From Ascoidea rubescens DSM 1968 (Eukaryota; Ascomycota; Saccharomycetes; Ascoideales; Ascoideaceae), in NCBI RefSeq assembly GCF_001661345.1, contig NW_017962913.1, forward strand, positions 315,428 through 379,427: a stretch of 64,000 nt of DNA, given 5' to 3'. A program made the position numbers and the translations under genes. Shown here piece by piece: positions 60,757-64,000 of this stretch (the first letter of the stretch is position 1; the number at the start of each line of letters is the position of its first letter). The notes under the pieces are model-generated. The model saw only the letters and a program-made list of their open reading frames with translations, did no database searches and was not told where the DNA came from.

Positions 60757-61152
60757 ATATACTCAATTTTATTATGTTTTTTTTTCAGCAATTGTTTTTT
60801 ATCTTCTTATATTCCTATATTTTGATGCTTTTTGTCTTTTTTTAGTTTTGGAAAAATTCTTTTAAGTTATTTGTATAAAAAATTTAAATAGAATCTAGTG
60901 ACGAAACATTGATTAATTTTAAATAAATGAAAAATAATGAAAAAAGCGAAGTAAAACACATGTAACAGTCTTAACAAAAAATTAAAGAAGGTATTTATTA
61001 AAACAAAAAAACGAAGCTTAAAATGGATGCAAAGACAGTAAAATCAAAACAACTTTTACAATAAGAAAAGATTAAAAAAGGATTAAAAAAATAAAATAAA
61101 ATAAAATAAAATAAAATAAATTAATATAAAACTCCTTGCAATTTCTTTGTTT
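60757..61152. other. AT-rich gap between convergent DOS2 and DOA4
   Basis: The 396 bases are AT-rich, with T-runs near DOS2 and an (ATAAA)n pentamer run at 61091-61120 near the DOA4 stop. No gene is seen. Confidence 0.6.
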
Positions 61153-62584
61153 TTAATAAACTCTTGAATAAAATAGTACATATGCATTACTGTTAACAGT
61201 ATTCAATGAATCTTGATTCTTCAAAACCCTTGTATCATCAAAAAAACACCATCCTTTTTTAGCTCCTCTGTAAACAAAATTAGTGTAATGACCTCCTCTC
61301 AAATTACCACTATGGTTAATAACACCATAAAGTTTATATTTGAAAGGTGGAACTTGCCCTCTTTGTTGAAAGTTTTTCAATTTCTCATTATCAGACTCAC
61401 TTTCAATTTTGGGCCAATACTTTGTTAAATCTAATTCTAATGGATAGGAAATAAGTTTATTAATTTTTTCAAAGTTTTCAAATGCTAAATTGTAGTTAAC
61501 TTTGAATCTTTTAAAGTGAACTATTAATATTTTTGGTAGCATTGTGATTTTGAGAAATTTTGTTGATTTTTGAAAAGATTTACAATGGGGACATTTCCAT
61601 TTATTATCACCATCTAATAACTCAACTTTTAAAAATTCTTGGAAACAATCTTCAATTGATATATCCTGTTTATATTCAGGTAAGGGCAAACTTAATATTG
61701 AAAAGGACTGGTACGTCGTTGAAGTATTAAAACAGGTTAAACATTTCAACCTACTTAAATATTGACCTTGAAATATGTCAACTATTGCACTAAAATCTGT
61801 TTTTAAATACCTTTCCCATTCTATTGCTGAGGCGATTTTGATCGATAATGTTTCTCTTCTCTTTTCATCTTCCTCAGTTAATTGAGGCATTCTTTCATGA
61901 TCACCACATTCATTCAAATCTTCATGTAATCCATCTAGTAAAAAAGTTAAAAATTCCTGACAATCTTGCTGTTCAGTGCCTTTAAACTCAGGTCTTAAGG
62001 AACCAATTATTTGTTTAAAAAAAGCTGGTCTAACATAAGAGTCATTATTACTATATAACAATTTAATCAAGTTATAATAATTTTTAGCTAAAACGCCCTT
62101 AGAACCTAATTTACTGTTGACATTTATATGTTGAAGATAAGAACGATCAAGAAAAATATTGGATAGAGATACAGTTCCAGAAAGACATTGCAAAACACAA
62201 TTCATGTAGCAGGTATTTCCGAGGTTTTCCAACCCTCCAGTATAGTCCAGTTGATGTGGCAATAACGATTTAGTTAGTTGCAAATTGGAATTAATTTGGC
62301 TGATTGAAGTTATTGCAGGAGAGTATATTGCAGGTTGAGGTTTTTGCAAACTTGGGAAAGAAGGCAAATACGATGTAGATTGAGTTCTTTTTAAATCAAT
62401 GCTATTAGAATTACTAAAACCATTTGGGATTTTATTATTATAACCATTAATTGATGTTGAGCCTGGAAGTGAGTTTTTATTGGAAGGGTTGAACGAAAAT
62501 CTATTTGTTCGAGTATTTGAAATGGTTTTTGTAAGACTATTGACGTTATTTGCATTGTTTCCAGCATGACCATTAGAAGGATTA

Positions 62585-62636
<52 letters not shown>

Positions 62637-64000
62637 AAATAAAACCGTTTGTCTTTTTAGTAGACTGTTGTTGTTGAGGGAAATAGGAATAATTCAAGTC
62701 ATTATTTGGTAGTTTTAAATTATATAAAGATTGATCATTAAATTCTGAAGGACCTGTTCTTGAACTATTTAAACGATCACCAAATGCATTTGGGTAGTTA
62801 ATTTCATTGAATGATTTGACAGTTGAATAAGAGGATGATGTTTTTGTTTGAGATAGGTATGGAGAATGGTTGCTATTTAAACTATTATTTGTGAAATCGT
62901 TTATTAGGTTGAGACTTGAATTACTGTTGTTATTACTATAGTTATCATTGCTAATAATATTTGTGCTATCATTGTACATTAGGTTAGAAAAATCATCAAC
63001 CTGATTATCATCCATTATAAAATCGGATGGATTCTCAAAATTCATTAATGAAGCTGATGAAGTCTTTCTAAAATGGGAAGGTCTTGAAGGTAATTTTTCT
63101 GGAATTAAAATAGTTTCAACTTTTTGTTTTGAAACATGATCAGAACCAAAAGTTTTAAACCATTCTTCAAAGCCACCATTAAGTAGAATTGGAGGGTGTT
63201 TTAAGGGCTTTGAAAAGGATTTTTTAGTTAATAATATGTATAACTTTTTGAAATAAGTTGGTAATGAGGGATCGTATAATATACTTTTTGATATATCAAA
63301 ATTATAATTTTTGGTAACAGAATAAGAATCATCATAAAATAGTACTAATTGGAACAAATTTCTTTGGGAGAACAATAATTGTTCAAAAGATGGATTTATT
63401 AGCAAGGAACTTTCTAGAGCTTTATCATCTTTAAGATTTGAGCTGATTGAAAAGGGTTCGATGCATAAGATATTTTTAAAAAGGATATGAGAATTGTTAA
63501 AGCTTTTTCTTGATCTGATATCCAATATTAAGATTAAATTAGATAGCTCTTTTATATTCATTAGACGAAATAAATCTATTGGTTGAATATATGAAGTCTT
63601 ATAGAATGGGTCAAACTCTTTTAAAAAATCCGGGGAAATATTTGATAAAGAATTTGAGTCAAGATTTAATAGTTTATCAGGAGGCATGGGAGATGGAGAT
63701 CTTGATCTATAGTTTATTCTAAGTTTTTTGACTTCCAAGTTATTTGATCTAGGAGGCAAGGGGAGAGAGAGACGAGATGAAGGAGATGAATTTGAGGAGT
63801 TATTAGTTTTGACATTAGGATTAGTAATAGTATTATCATTTAGGATATTATTGTTGGTACTAGTACCATTATTATTAAACTTAGCATTAGCATTAGCATT
63901 AGCATTGCCATTAATAGAGATATTATTGATTGCACGAACAAGAGTATTATTTTTATTCGTGTCATTGTTGATGGTGGTAACTCTATTATCAGCATTATTT
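61153..64000 (-). CDS. DOA4: Ubiquitin hydrolase Doa4, 5' end beyond window
   Basis: Doa4 removes ubiquitin from cargo at endosomes before inward budding into multivesicular bodies. The visible 948 residues contain a rhodanese-like domain (IDLFRLMNIKELSNLILILDIRSRKSF to GGFEEWF), which lacks a catalytic Cys as in Doa4, then an Asn/Ser-rich linker with a PxLP-like stretch, then the UCH domain: Cys box LENLGNTCYMNCVLQCL, QQDCQEFLTFLLDGLHEDLN, zinc-ribbon CxxC pairs (CLTC, CPHC) and His box NLRGGHYTNFVYRG. The frame is open without any ATG from 63759 to the window edge, reading Asn-rich sequence, and S. cerevisiae Doa4 has about 200 residues before the rhodanese domain, so the true start lies outside. 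Confidence 0.93.
62587..62634 (+). repeat. (ATT)n microsatellite in DOA4
   Basis: A pure triplet tract encoding poly-Asn (AAT on the coding strand) in the linker between the rhodanese and catalytic domains. Confidence 0.95.

Overview
The window is nuclear DNA of a budding yeast (Saccharomycotina). It is AT-rich and gene-dense, with compact intergenic gaps and few, short introns. Recognisable introns start GTACGT or GTAAGT and use a TACTAAC or near-TACTAAC branch site. Several yeast gene blocks are recognisable, but it is not a Saccharomycetaceae species. It carries a Tim17-family subunit of respiratory complex I (7766-8386) and an ATG101 homologue (42212-43522), both absent from Saccharomyces cerevisiae, and its CPA1 product has a mitochondrial-type presequence. 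Long Asn and Asp tracts encoded by AAT, AAC and GAT triplets are common. CTG codons look scarce and sit at weakly conserved positions, so a CTG-reassigned lineage is possible but not shown. I saw no transposon, retroelement, CRISPR array, rRNA gene or convincing tRNA.

Layout, left to right. 0.3-9.6 kb: BBC1 (actin-patch SH3 protein), a CaMK-type kinase, CSM3 (fork protection), complex I subunit, CHO1 (phosphatidylserine synthase). 9.8-17 kb: a RhoGAP protein, a PHO4-type bHLH factor and an alpha-arrestin. 17.5-30.1 kb: MDM1, VPS10, a gene-poor GC-richer gap of about 2 kb, and a PQ-loop membrane protein. 31-42 kb: CoA-binding protein, NMD3, EKI1, spliced APS3, alanine aminotransferase and a BAR-SH3 protein. 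42-49 kb: ATG101, CPA1 with its leader peptide, MAG1 and a FIG1-like membrane protein. 49-64 kb: NIP100 (dynactin), spliced GDI1, spliced AIM7 (GMF), RTS2, an unknown nuclear-type protein, then OCA6-DOS2-DOA4, which keeps the S. cerevisiae order YDR067C-YDR068W-YDR069C. DOA4 runs off the right edge.

The most interesting locus is CPA1. Its arginine attenuator peptide is split by a 254-nt intron, and the peptide's TGA stop overlaps the CPA1 start codon (sequence ATGA). If the intron is retained, the same upstream ATG opens a 118-codon frame that runs past the CPA1 start. Splicing could therefore decide whether CPA1 can be translated at all, on top of arginine-dependent stalling. AIM7 has a related design: its start codon is the last three bases of exon 1, and the unspliced RNA is open in frame from an upstream ATG with a Cys/Phe/Leu-rich leader.

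Genes here share themes but are not an operon. Membrane traffic is prominent (VPS10, MDM1, APS3, GDI1, DOA4, arrestin), as are phospholipid synthesis (CHO1, EKI1) and actin or microtubule function (BBC1, BAR-SH3, RhoGAP, AIM7, NIP100). Promoter intervals are often GC-rich islands that spread into the ends of neighbouring coding regions, while gaps between convergent genes are very AT-rich.
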